From assembly GCA_934636305.1 (NCBI GenBank), contig CAKUAM010000003.1, positions 1 through 54,392 on the forward strand: a stretch of DNA of 54,392 nucleotides, in the 5' to 3' direction. A program made the translations under genes and the position numbers. The notes beneath the pieces are model-generated. The model worked only from the letters and a program-made list of their open reading frames with translations, had not been told where the DNA came from and did no database searches. Positions within the stretch are counted from its first letter, which is position 1, and each line of letters begins with the position of its first letter. The DNA is from an uncultured Oscillospiraceae bacterium. Lineage in GTDB: Bacteria > Bacillota > Clostridia > Oscillospirales > Oscillospiraceae. Positions 1-7,015 of the stretch are shown here, in pieces.

Positions 1-44
1 GTGGTGCCGGAAATGCCATACTTACTCAAATTCAGTTCTGCCAT
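1..44 (-). CDS. pckA: Phosphoenolpyruvate carboxykinase (ATP), N-terminal end only
   Basis: Only the first 14 codons lie inside the window. Read on the minus strand from the ATG at 44 they give MAELNLSKYGISGT, which matches the conserved start of clostridial ATP-dependent PEP carboxykinases (M-A-x-L-S-K-Y-G-I-x-G). A good ribosome site (AGAAAGAGG) lies at the usual distance upstream. The enzyme interconverts oxaloacetate and phosphoenolpyruvate with ATP in the cytoplasm. The identification rests on very few residues and is an inference from family memory. Confidence 0.7.
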   Translation of the reverse strand, partial: MAELNLSKYGISGT

Positions 45-369
45 CGTATATTAACCTCTTTCTAAAAAAATAACAAACGCAAAGCGTCGGTGCACAATCC
101 AACCAATACGGCCATTGTTCACCAAGTAGCAGTATAACACGATTTTTCAAGAATATCTACACAAAAATTGCAATTGATCCTTTTTTATTGATATTGCCGG
201 ATTTGGGCATTCTCATTCGTGAAAATCGTCCCTACAGGTATCATTCTCTACAGTTTCCAACCTGTAAAGTTCAGGAAAAACCTAAAATTTTTTCAGGTTT
301 TTACCCATGAGAGCCATGGCAGCGTACGTGCGGAACTATGCTTCCGGCAGCACGTCAGAAACAGCCAAA
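45..369 (-). promoter_or_regulatory. Upstream region of pckA with an extended -10 site
   Basis: This gap holds no credible gene. On the minus strand a TGTTATACT extended -10 element (TATACT at 136-131) stands about 90 bases before the pckA start, in AT-rich DNA, with no convincing -35. The remaining stretch, about 200-369, shows nothing recognisable. Confidence 0.4.
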
Positions 370-400
370 CCCCGGCACGCTGTCACGATGCGTGCCGGGG
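370..400 (-). terminator. Hairpin after the symporter gene
   Basis: CCCCGGCACGC (370-380) pairs perfectly with GCGTGCCGGGG (390-400) around a 9-base loop, 20 bases past the stop codon of the minus-strand symporter gene. The U-tract after it is poor, so termination strength is uncertain. Confidence 0.5.
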
Positions 401-420
401 TCCGTATGTACCGTTATTTG

Positions 421-1701
421 TTATTTATTTGTTTTGCATGCCAGCTTCTTCTGCAGCCAGTCCTTCCCGTCAACAAAGCGGGAAACAATGAACGAAACGA
501 CATAGTCGCCGGCGGCGTTCACCATCGTTGCCGGCGGATCGACCAGATTGCCCAGCGCCAGCGCAATCGGGAACGCTACAGCCAGATGCTCCGGGAAGAA
601 GATGGAGCACAGCACAAGCTCTCCCGTACCGCCGCCGCCCGGAATCCCGGACATGGCCACCGACGAGAACACCGCCACAACAATTGCCAGCAGCGCGCGG
701 CCCGTCGTAAAGTCCTGACCGAACATGCCGAACAGGAACGCAACCTTGATGATTGCTGACATGGCGGAGCCATCCATGTGCATGGTGGCGCCCAGTGGAA
801 CCACGATGTTCGAAACATCCCTGGAAATGCCGGTTTCCTCCGCAACCTCCATATTGGTGGGGATGGTTGCAACAGACGAGCAGGTACCGAACGACATGGC
901 CGCCGGCCGGAACAGCTTGGAGAACATGAGTTTTGCCGCGCCCCTGCCGCCGCCGAAGCGGGCATAGATTGGGAAGAAAATGAACATATAGACAAAGCTC
1001 AGGATGTAATAAATTGCAAGCGTGCGGCCATAGTCGCCGATCAGATCCGCGCCATGGTAGGCAATCAGATAGGCGAAAAAGCCAAAGAAGCCGATAGGTG
1101 CATAGTAAGTGATGATCTTGAACGTTTTCATGATGCAGTTCGTCAGATCCTCCAGCAGCTTTGCGGTCTTGGTCTCCGCACCGCCTGCCATCTGCACGCC
1201 AAAACCAAAAAGAATTGCCGCCACGATCAGCGGAAGAATTGCCCGGCGGCTCCAGAGCTCCGTAAAGTCCGGCTTGGTGAAGAAGTTGACAATCATGTCG
1301 GATACGCCAAGCGTCCCGCTGATTTCGCCCTCGATCATCTCATACTCCCCTGCAACCGGCGGGATCAGCAGCACGGTCACATACATGATGACCGCAGCAA
1401 TGGCAGCCGTTGCAAAAAATGTAGCAATGGTCACGCCCATGATCTTACCTGCGCGTTTTGCGCTCTGCATATTGGCAATTGACGACGAAATGGAGCAGAA
1501 TACCGTCGGCACGGCGATGCAGAACATCAGATTCAGAAATACCGTACCCAGCGGCTCCAGCACCGTTGCCCCCTTGACGACAACCTCTCCTGACGCATCC
1601 TTGACCGCCGGCCAGATTGCGCCAACCACGCAGCCGGCGACAATACCAGCCAGCATGCAGAGCAAGAACCCGTAATTTTTCAGAAAACTACTCTTTTTCA
1701 T
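421..1701 (-). CDS. Dicarboxylate/amino acid:cation symporter (DAACS, SLC1-like)
   Basis: A 426-residue secondary transporter of the glutamate/aspartate/serine/dicarboxylate symporter family, in the cytoplasmic membrane. Hydrophobic helices run through the protein. Family hallmarks are visible in order: a serine-rich hairpin-1-like loop (FGTCSSVATIP), the HMDGSAM version of the NMDGT motif, the glycine-rich hairpin 2 (SGIPGGGGTGE), and the last-helix signature NLVDPPATMVNAAGD. The start has a strong AGGAGG site. It begins 18 bases after the dapF stop on the same strand, so the two are probably co-transcribed. The substrate (serine, glutamate or a C4-dicarboxylate) cannot be told from sequence; the dapF linkage suggests but does not show an amino acid. 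Confidence 0.88.
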   Translation of the reverse strand: MKKSSFLKNYGFLLCMLAGIVAGCVVGAIWPAVKDASGEVVVKGATVLEPLGTVFLNLMFCIAVPTVFCSISSSIANMQSAKRAGKIMGVTIATFFATAAIAAVIMYVTVLLIPPVAGEYEMIEGEISGTLGVSDMIVNFFTKPDFTELWSRRAILPLIVAAILFGFGVQMAGGAETKTAKLLEDLTNCIMKTFKIITYYAPIGFFGFFAYLIAYHGADLIGDYGRTLAIYYILSFVYMFIFFPIYARFGGGRGAAKLMFSKLFRPAAMSFGTCSSVATIPTNMEVAEETGISRDVSNIVVPLGATMHMDGSAMSAIIKVAFLFGMFGQDFTTGRALLAIVVAVFSSVAMSGIPGGGGTGELVLCSIFFPEHLAVAFPIALALGNLVDPPATMVNAAGDYVVSFIVSRFVDGKDWLQKKLACKTNK

Positions 1702-1719
1702 ACCTTCTCCTCCTGCTTC

Positions 1720-2598
1720 TTATAAGGCTTCTGTTCTGTCGGAATACAGAAATTCTTCGGCGAGCTCCCCGTCGCATACCATCCGTGCCGGCCCGGTCAA
1801 AAACAGGTCCCGGACATGGCCATCAGCCATCCCCACATCAACCTCCAGCTGACCGCCAGCCATATCAAAGGAAACATGCATCCCGGATACACGCCCGGAG
1901 GCAGCCAGGACTGCTGCAACCGAGCCGGTGCCGGTGCCGCAGGCCAGCGTAAAATCCTCCACCCCACGCTCATAGGTTTTTTCATAGACATGCGCCGCGC
2001 CCGTAAGCTGATAAAAGTTCACGTTTGCACCCTTTGGCAGCGCAGGATGATACCGGAGCTTTCGTCCGAGCGCGCGCAGCGCGGTCAGCTTCTGCCCATC
2101 GTCCACGCGCTGCAGCAGATCCGGAATCTCGACTGCCAGATGCGGAATCCCAGGGTCGCCCAGCACAACATAGCCGCATACAATTGTGTCCCCATCCACA
2201 TCCAGAGCTTTTTCCGGCTCCAGAATCGTCGGCGTATTGAGCCGGATACGGAACTGGTCACGCCCCTGCCGCCAGCCGGTCACAAGCCCCGCAGTTGTCT
2301 CCACGCGGATCACATCGCCTGCGTAACCATGCTCACAGGCATACCGGCAGACGCAGCGTGCGCCGTTGCCGCACATTTCGCCGAGGCTGCCATCCGAGTT
2401 ATAAAACCGCATGGCAATATCCGCATCGCCAGCTGGCCGCTGCAGCAGCATGACGCCATCCGCACCGATGCCCATATGGCGGTCGCACAGGCGGCGAACC
2501 AGCGCCGGAGCAGCCTCCAGGGTGATTCCCAGCGGAGCCGGAACCGCATCGAGTACGATAAAGTCATTGCCCGCACCCTGCATTTTCGTAAAGTGCAT
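1720..2598 (-). CDS. dapF: Diaminopimelate epimerase
   Basis: A 292-residue cofactor-independent racemase that converts LL- to meso-diaminopimelate for lysine and peptidoglycan synthesis in the cytoplasm. Both catalytic cysteines are present: Cys76 in MCGNGAR and Cys220 in ACGTGTGS, each in its classical motif. The N-terminus (MHFTKMQGAGNDFI) is typical of the family, and a GGGAG ribosome site precedes the ATG. Length is slightly above the usual 270-280. It is first in a two-gene unit with the symporter downstream. Confidence 0.95.
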   Translation of the reverse strand: MHFTKMQGAGNDFIVLDAVPAPLGITLEAAPALVRRLCDRHMGIGADGVMLLQRPAGDADIAMRFYNSDGSLGEMCGNGARCVCRYACEHGYAGDVIRVETTAGLVTGWRQGRDQFRIRLNTPTILEPEKALDVDGDTIVCGYVVLGDPGIPHLAVEIPDLLQRVDDGQKLTALRALGRKLRYHPALPKGANVNFYQLTGAAHVYEKTYERGVEDFTLACGTGTGSVAAVLAASGRVSGMHVSFDMAGGQLEVDVGMADGHVRDLFLTGPARMVCDGELAEEFLYSDRTEAL

Positions 2599-2631
2599 GT
2601 CAACGCATCTCCCTTTGTTTTCCTTGCTGGT

Positions 2632-2660
2632 ATTATATGATCTGAAGAAAGCGAAGTAAA
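2632..2660 (-). promoter_or_regulatory. Sigma-A promoter for dapF
   Basis: On the minus strand TTTACT (2660-2655) is separated by 17 bases from a perfect TATAAT (2637-2632), 33 bases before the dapF start. Confidence 0.7.
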
Positions 2661-2720
2661 GGCAAAAAAATGCTAAAGATATTGCAAAAAATGCTGCATC
2701 ACACAGCCATGTGTCCTACA

Positions 2721-2749
2721 TTGACTTTCTCCCCGGCAGAAGATAGAAT
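2721..2749 (+). promoter_or_regulatory. Sigma-A promoter for the zinc-ribbon membrane protein
   Basis: TTGACT (2721-2726), a 17-base spacer and TAGAAT (2744-2749). The -10 lies inside a short pentamer run (GAATA units, 2743-2761). Confidence 0.6.
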
Positions 2750-2762
2750 AGAATAGAATAAA

Positions 2763-2800
2763 CGTCAGTTGACAAAGGCACACGCGCCCGTCAGCTGACG
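2763..2800. repeat. Short inverted repeat sharing its end with the element at 10032
   Basis: CGTCAGTTGAC (2763-2773) is mirrored by GTCAGCTGACG (2790-2800), 10 of 11 positions. The left end and its continuation (CGTCAGTTGACAA) are identical to the end of the larger palindromic element at 10032-10305. It sits between the promoter and start codon of the next gene and may be a minimal internally deleted copy. Confidence 0.4.
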
Positions 2801-2835
2801 CAAACATTGACTCTGCAAAGAAGGGAAGTTGTACC

Positions 2836-3450
2836 GTGCAGAAATGCTACAATTGCGGCAAAGAAGTTGACGATACCGTTCTGATTTGCCCGGAATGCGG
2901 CGCGCTGGTCAAGCGCTATGGCCGTCCTGAGCCGCAGCAGGCCGAGCCGCAGCCATCCCCGTTTACGTTCCAATCGGACGCTGCGCCGCAACCCCAGGGC
3001 GCTGTCTGGCGGCTGGATAATGGGAAGCTCAAATTCCGTGGCTATATAACCGCCTGGCTCGTGGTCTGCGCTGTCCTGACCGGCTATACTGCATTCGGTT
3101 TTTGCACAACGCTGTTCGTTTATCGGTTCCGGGATCTGTATCTGGAAACGCTGGGGCAGGTTTCAGAGCTTCTGCCCATGGTGCAGATGCTGCAGCAGCT
3201 GCTTGTCAGCGTGGAGGCATACCTTGGTATTTATATTGCGCTGGCCATCATATTTATGTGCAAATGCGCCTGTACCATCTGGTTTGCCGCATCGAAGAAA
3301 AAGCTGCCGTTCTATCTGACGGCTGGCTGCTCGGCACTGCTGCTGGTCTTGTCGGTGCTGTCCAGCGGGAATTTATCTGTGCTTTTGTATGTGATTGACC
3401 CGCTCATCACGTGGCTGATGCTGCGCAGAAGCTGGTCAATGCTGCGATAA
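2836..3450 (+). CDS. Zinc-ribbon membrane protein, function unknown
   Basis: A 204-residue protein. The N-terminus carries a zinc ribbon with Cys4, Cys7, Cys18 and Cys21 (CxxC...CxxC, of the zinc_ribbon_2 type). A Pro/Gln-rich linker follows (about 30-55), then about four membrane helices between residues 69 and 197. A cytosolic metal-binding knuckle tethered to a small membrane domain is common in Firmicutes, but no enzymatic role can be assigned. It has its own promoter and is followed by a strong hairpin, so it is probably monocistronic. Confidence 0.8.
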   Translation: MQKCYNCGKEVDDTVLICPECGALVKRYGRPEPQQAEPQPSPFTFQSDAAPQPQGAVWRLDNGKLKFRGYITAWLVVCAVLTGYTAFGFCTTLFVYRFRDLYLETLGQVSELLPMVQMLQQLLVSVEAYLGIYIALAIIFMCKCACTIWFAASKKKLPFYLTAGCSALLLVLSVLSSGNLSVLLYVIDPLITWLMLRRSWSMLR

Positions 3451-3496
3451 AAGACGCCTCCGGCGGCGCAGCACGATGAACATCTGCTGACAATAC

Positions 3497-3532
3497 AAAG
3501 AGGGATGCTGCGATCTGCAGCATCCCTCTTTT
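3497..3532. terminator. Bidirectional terminator between convergent genes
   Basis: A perfect 15-bp stem (AAAGAGGGATGCTGC at 3497-3511 with its complement at 3517-3531) and a 5-base loop, followed by T-rich sequence. It lies between the zinc-ribbon gene and the oppositely oriented GNAT gene. Confidence 0.8.
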
Positions 3533-3534
3533 GT

Positions 3535-4101
3535 TCAGCTTTCCTGCTGGTGCAGAAGCGCTTGCCGATCCGGCAGCCGGCCAATCGGAATCAGCGCCTG
3601 CGGCTCACCTTCAAACGAGCCGATATGTTTTTCAAACCAGACGACGTCGCGCCAGCACCCGTTTTTGTAGCCGGTATTGTGGAACGTGCCCAGCGCATGG
3701 AACCCCAGCTTTTTGTGCAGCGCTGCGCTTGCGTCATTGGGCATGGTTACGACGCCATATGCCGTGCGCACGCCCTGCCGCTGCAAGAGCTGCAGCAGCG
3801 CGCGGTACAGCCTTGTTCCAAGGCCGCGGCCAGCCGCTTCCCGCGCCACATAGACCGACAGCTCTGCATTCCAGCCGTAGGCCGCGCGCTCCTGCGCGCG
3901 GTGCGCATAGGCATAGGCGAGCGCCCGCCCGTCCTCCTCGGCAATCAGCCATGGATATACCGCACCAAAGCTGCGGATGCGGCCGGAGAACTCCTCCACC
4001 GTAGGCAGCGCAACCTCAAATGTTATCGATGTGTCAATGTACTGCGCATAAATCGCGAGACAGGCTGCTGCGTCCGCGGTCGACGCAAACCGAATTTTCA
4101 T
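3535..4101 (-). CDS. GNAT N-acetyltransferase (phosphinothricin acetyltransferase-like)
   Basis: About 188 residues. The acetyl-CoA-binding motif A is visible as RxxGRGLGTRLY, preceded by the ELSVYV strand. The later LHKKLGF...GYKNGCWRDVVW block is characteristic of the Pat/YwnH-like branch, which acetylates small amines such as phosphinothricin, methionine sulfoximine or other amino-acid derivatives. I start at the ATG at 4101; a TTG at 4107 would add two residues. It begins 12 bases after the lipid-kinase stop, so it is the last gene of a three-gene minus-strand unit. The real substrate is unknown. Confidence 0.85.
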   Translation of the reverse strand: MKIRFASTADAAACLAIYAQYIDTSITFEVALPTVEEFSGRIRSFGAVYPWLIAEEDGRALAYAYAHRAQERAAYGWNAELSVYVAREAAGRGLGTRLYRALLQLLQRQGVRTAYGVVTMPNDASAALHKKLGFHALGTFHNTGYKNGCWRDVVWFEKHIGSFEGEPQALIPIGRLPDRQALLHQQES

Positions 4102-4113
4102 GCACAAGATGCC

Positions 4114-5022
4114 TCAATTCCTTTCCTGCGGTGGAACAAGAATCCGGATTGCACGGCTGTTGTTCTGGATATCCACGCTCGTTACATTCCCGCCAAATTC
4201 ACCATCCAAAGTCCAGGAAACCGGCGCGTCAAATTCAAAGCGCAGACGGCTGGCCTTGTCAAAGATAAAGGAGTCATTGTCAAAATCGAGCCGCAGCGCG
4301 CGTGTTGCCGCCAGATTGAACTCCGCCAGATTGCGCGTGGCGCGTACCAGCACCATCTCATACAGCCCGTCATTGAGCGAAATGCCAAGATCCTTTGTCG
4401 CCTTGAAGCCGCCCACAGACATGGTGCTGGTCACAAGTCCCACCAGCACATCATCCTCCACCATGTTCCCATCGTACCAGACGCGCACATGGGTGGGGTT
4501 CAGGCGGCCAAGCGCCCCGGCGCCATTCATAATATACGCAAGCTTTCCCCAGACGCGCTTATCCTCCTGCGGCGTCTCATACGGAACGTCCGTAAAGATG
4601 CCGAAGGCTGCGACATAGGTAAAGAAATGCTCCGGCCCAAACGAGCCAATATCCAGCGGGAACGGCGTGCCGCGCACAATATCCTGCGCAGCCTTCACCG
4701 TGTCCTTGGACAGGCCAAGTGTGGACGCGACATCATTGACCGTGCCGCCCGGAATATAGCCAAGCAGCGGACGGCTCTGCTCCGGCAGCGCCATCAGGCC
4801 GGAAACGGCCTCATTGAGCGTGCCGTCTCCGCCTGTGCAGACGACAAGATCGTACGCGCTGCCGCGTGCAATCAGCTGCTTTGTGAGGTCGCGCGGGCCG
4901 GTCGTCAGATAGACCGTAACCTCGTATCCGGCATTGGAAAAGACCTGCAGCACATCCATCAGTGTCGCGCGGATTTCCATGTGTCCGGCATTCGGATTTA
5001 CAAAAAACAGCAATCGTTTCAT
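4114..5022 (-). CDS. Diacylglycerol kinase-family lipid kinase (DgkB/YegS-like)
   Basis: 302 residues from the ATG at 5022, chosen because it follows GGAGG at proper spacing and starts the typical MKRLLFFVNPNAG strand; the frame stays open upstream without support. Nucleotide-binding motifs are GGDGT (64-68) and PGGTVND (91-97). Members phosphorylate diacylglycerol or related lipids at the membrane face, recycling DAG made during lipoteichoic acid or phospholipid turnover. It lies 22 bases after the foldase gene and 12 bases before the GNAT gene. The exact lipid substrate is not visible. Confidence 0.88.
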   Translation of the reverse strand: MKRLLFFVNPNAGHMEIRATLMDVLQVFSNAGYEVTVYLTTGPRDLTKQLIARGSAYDLVVCTGGDGTLNEAVSGLMALPEQSRPLLGYIPGGTVNDVASTLGLSKDTVKAAQDIVRGTPFPLDIGSFGPEHFFTYVAAFGIFTDVPYETPQEDKRVWGKLAYIMNGAGALGRLNPTHVRVWYDGNMVEDDVLVGLVTSTMSVGGFKATKDLGISLNDGLYEMVLVRATRNLAEFNLAATRALRLDFDNDSFIFDKASRLRFEFDAPVSWTLDGEFGGNVTSVDIQNNSRAIRILVPPQERN

Positions 5023-5044
5023 ACCGTGCAGCCTCCGCCGGGGA

Positions 5045-6583
5045 TCAGTCCTGCGCCAGGATATCGGCCAGCGCCGCGTTGTCGTAGGTGACACCGGCTG
5101 TATACTTCTCTGTAATCTCGTCCGTTGTGGTGACAGACAGCGCATTCAGGTAATCATTTTCCGCCTGCTTATACCAATGCGGGTACTCTGCAGTGGAGCT
5201 GAAATACATGATATGGTAGCCGTTATCCGTCTTTACAATGCCGGTGTCGCCGGGCTTGCGCGCAGCGTCAAAGCACCAGTCGTTGAACGCCTCGACCATC
5301 TGGCCAGGATAGACATCCTCATACAGGCCGCCGTTCGACGCGCTGCCAGGATCGTCAGAGCTGTCCGCCGCCATGACTGCAAAGGAATCCTCGGTATGCT
5401 CGCCGGACTGCCAGTCACGCAGCAGCTCCTGCGCCTTCTGCTCTGCAGCTGCCCACGCCTCGTCTGTGTAGGTGCCGTCCTCGTTCTGCTCTGTCGGGGT
5501 AATCAGGATGTGACGGACATTGACCATGTTCGTATCGTCCTTTTCAATGCCGGAGGCGGCATATTCCTCCGCACGCTCGTCATAATACGCAGAGATATCC
5601 GCCTGCGTATACATCTTGGCATCAACAAGCGCCTGCAGATACTCCGACGCCATCAGATACCGCTCAATGAACGAACGATAGCCGTTCATCGTTGCCGACG
5701 GTCCATAGGCCGTCTGCAGATACGCGTCGGCGCTGTCAAAGCCATAGGCCACCGCAGAGGTGGCGATGGTCGTCTCCAGTCCGGAGAGATAATCCTGGTT
5801 TTCCTGACTCAGCTGGAACCCGGCCAGACGCGCATCCTGCCACAGCGCAGAAATATTGCAGTAGGTATTTACTGCATTCTGCAGGAAATACTGCTGCCAG
5901 GTGATGGTATCGTCCATCAGACACATCTGCTGGTCAAAGGGCTTGGTGGAGTCGAGGAAATACGCTGCATAGCTGCCGTAGCTGTTCATAAAGGAATAAT
6001 ACTGCTGCCAGTAGTAATACGGCAGATCGCGGTTCGTCAGCTTGTCATCGCCGCACGAGGCCACAACCTGATCGAGCACATCGTCCGTCAGCGCGTCCGC
6101 CGAAACCGTATAGCTGATACCATTGCCGCCGGACTCCTCGGTATCGGCGTCGGACGCCGGTTCCCCGCTGTTGTCCGTTTCACTCTGATCGGCGTTGTCG
6201 GCAGCTGTATCCTCGCCCGGCTGGGCCTCATCCGCTGCAGTGGTTGTTTCTGCGGCGGGCTGATCCTCCGCTGCGTCTTTGCGGGACATGGTGATAACCA
6301 GCGTCACAATGATGGCAATCAGCACCACAATGCATCCCCCAAGGATCCAGGGCAGCGACTTGTTCTTCTTGGGCTCCGGCTGGTCCGGCTGCTGGGCATC
6401 AGGCTCTGTGCTTGGTACCTCTGCAGCCTCTGCAGCTGTCGTGTCCTGCGTCTCGGTTTCCGGTGCCGCAGACTCCTGCTGGCCGGCATCGGCTGCAGCG
6501 GGTGCTGCAGCTTCGGTGGCTTCGTCAGATGGACAGAGCTTGTCGTCCTCCGCCATGGGCGCGTCGTTTATCTTGTCGTTCAT
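5045..6583 (-). CDS. Membrane-anchored parvulin-type peptidyl-prolyl isomerase (PrsA/SurA-like)
   Basis: 512 residues. An acidic, Ala/Glu/Thr-rich cytoplasmic head (1-72) precedes a single membrane helix (about 78-99). A second low-complexity acidic linker runs to about 150, followed by a helical SurA/PrsA-like chaperone domain. A parvulin domain begins at NVRHILITP (about 350) and contains the GSASNGGLYEDVYPGQMV and DNGYHIMYF signatures. It should fold exported proteins on the outer face of the membrane. Unlike PrsA it is not a lipoprotein; it is anchored by an internal helix with a long cytoplasmic N-terminus. First gene of the unit with the lipid kinase. Confidence 0.85.
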   Translation of the reverse strand: MNDKINDAPMAEDDKLCPSDEATEAAAPAAADAGQQESAAPETETQDTTAAEAAEVPSTEPDAQQPDQPEPKKNKSLPWILGGCIVVLIAIIVTLVITMSRKDAAEDQPAAETTTAADEAQPGEDTAADNADQSETDNSGEPASDADTEESGGNGISYTVSADALTDDVLDQVVASCGDDKLTNRDLPYYYWQQYYSFMNSYGSYAAYFLDSTKPFDQQMCLMDDTITWQQYFLQNAVNTYCNISALWQDARLAGFQLSQENQDYLSGLETTIATSAVAYGFDSADAYLQTAYGPSATMNGYRSFIERYLMASEYLQALVDAKMYTQADISAYYDERAEEYAASGIEKDDTNMVNVRHILITPTEQNEDGTYTDEAWAAAEQKAQELLRDWQSGEHTEDSFAVMAADSSDDPGSASNGGLYEDVYPGQMVEAFNDWCFDAARKPGDTGIVKTDNGYHIMYFSSTAEYPHWYKQAENDYLNALSVTTTDEITEKYTAGVTYDNAALADILAQD

Positions 6584-6618
6584 ACTTATCTGTTCCCTCC
6601 ATGGAAATAGTTTGCTTC

Positions 6619-6647
6619 AGTGTATCACATGCGCGCGCGCTTTGCAA
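6619..6647 (-). promoter_or_regulatory. Sigma-A promoter for the foldase operon
   Basis: Minus strand TTGCAA (6647-6642), 17-base spacer, TACACT (6624-6619), about 35 bases before the start codon. Confidence 0.6.
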
Positions 6648-6703
6648 TCGCCTGATGCCTGCTCAGATTTGAACATTTTTTGAATTTCCGTCCGCTGTTT
6701 TCC

Positions 6704-6732
6704 TTGACAAAGCAGGAAAAAGCGGATACACT
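6704..6732 (+). promoter_or_regulatory. Sigma-A promoter for the ileS leader
   Basis: TTGACA (6704-6709), 17-base spacer, TACACT (6727-6732), immediately upstream of the T-box leader. Confidence 0.75.
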
Positions 6733-6739
6733 GTATCTG

Positions 6740-6980
6740 ATAGCGACATGCAATGATAAGGACGAGTATGATTTTCCACGCGCGCAGAGAGCTGCCGGCC
6801 GGTGAAAGGCAGCGGCAAGGAAATCAGAATATCCCCTTGGAGCAGCCGGACTGAAGCATCCAGTAAGCCCGGACGGGTCTTCCCGTTATAGAAGAAGAGT
6901 GTCCGCGCAGCTGCGCGGAAATTCAGGTGGTACCGCGGTAAATTATCGCCCTGAACGATCGGTTCAGGGCGATTTTATAT
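6740..6980 (+). promoter_or_regulatory. T-box riboswitch (isoleucine)
   Basis: Leader RNA that senses uncharged tRNA-Ile. Stem I elements are visible: an AGTA motif near the base and GGTGAAAG (6801-6808) in the distal part. The specifier region then has an AUC codon at 6831-6833 within GAATATCCCCTTGGAGC; another AUC stands at 6823. The conserved T-box AGGTGGTACCGCGG lies at 6925-6938. The competing intrinsic terminator is formed by CGCCCTGAAC (6947-6956) and GTTCAGGGCG (6962-6971) followed by a T-rich run. Uncharged tRNA-Ile should favour the antiterminator and ileS expression. Confidence 0.95.
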
Positions 6981-7015
6981 TTTGTCAATTCGATTCACGG
7001 AGGAACAGAATCAAT

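Noticed and set aside
2743..2761. Pentamer run (GAATA) as a phase-variable repeat
   Set aside because: Only about three and a half units and part of a -10 region; too short to claim slippage control.
3505..6610. Long plus-strand frames opposite the foldase, lipid kinase and GNAT genes
   Set aside because: The minus-strand genes have clear motifs and ribosome sites; the plus frames have neither.
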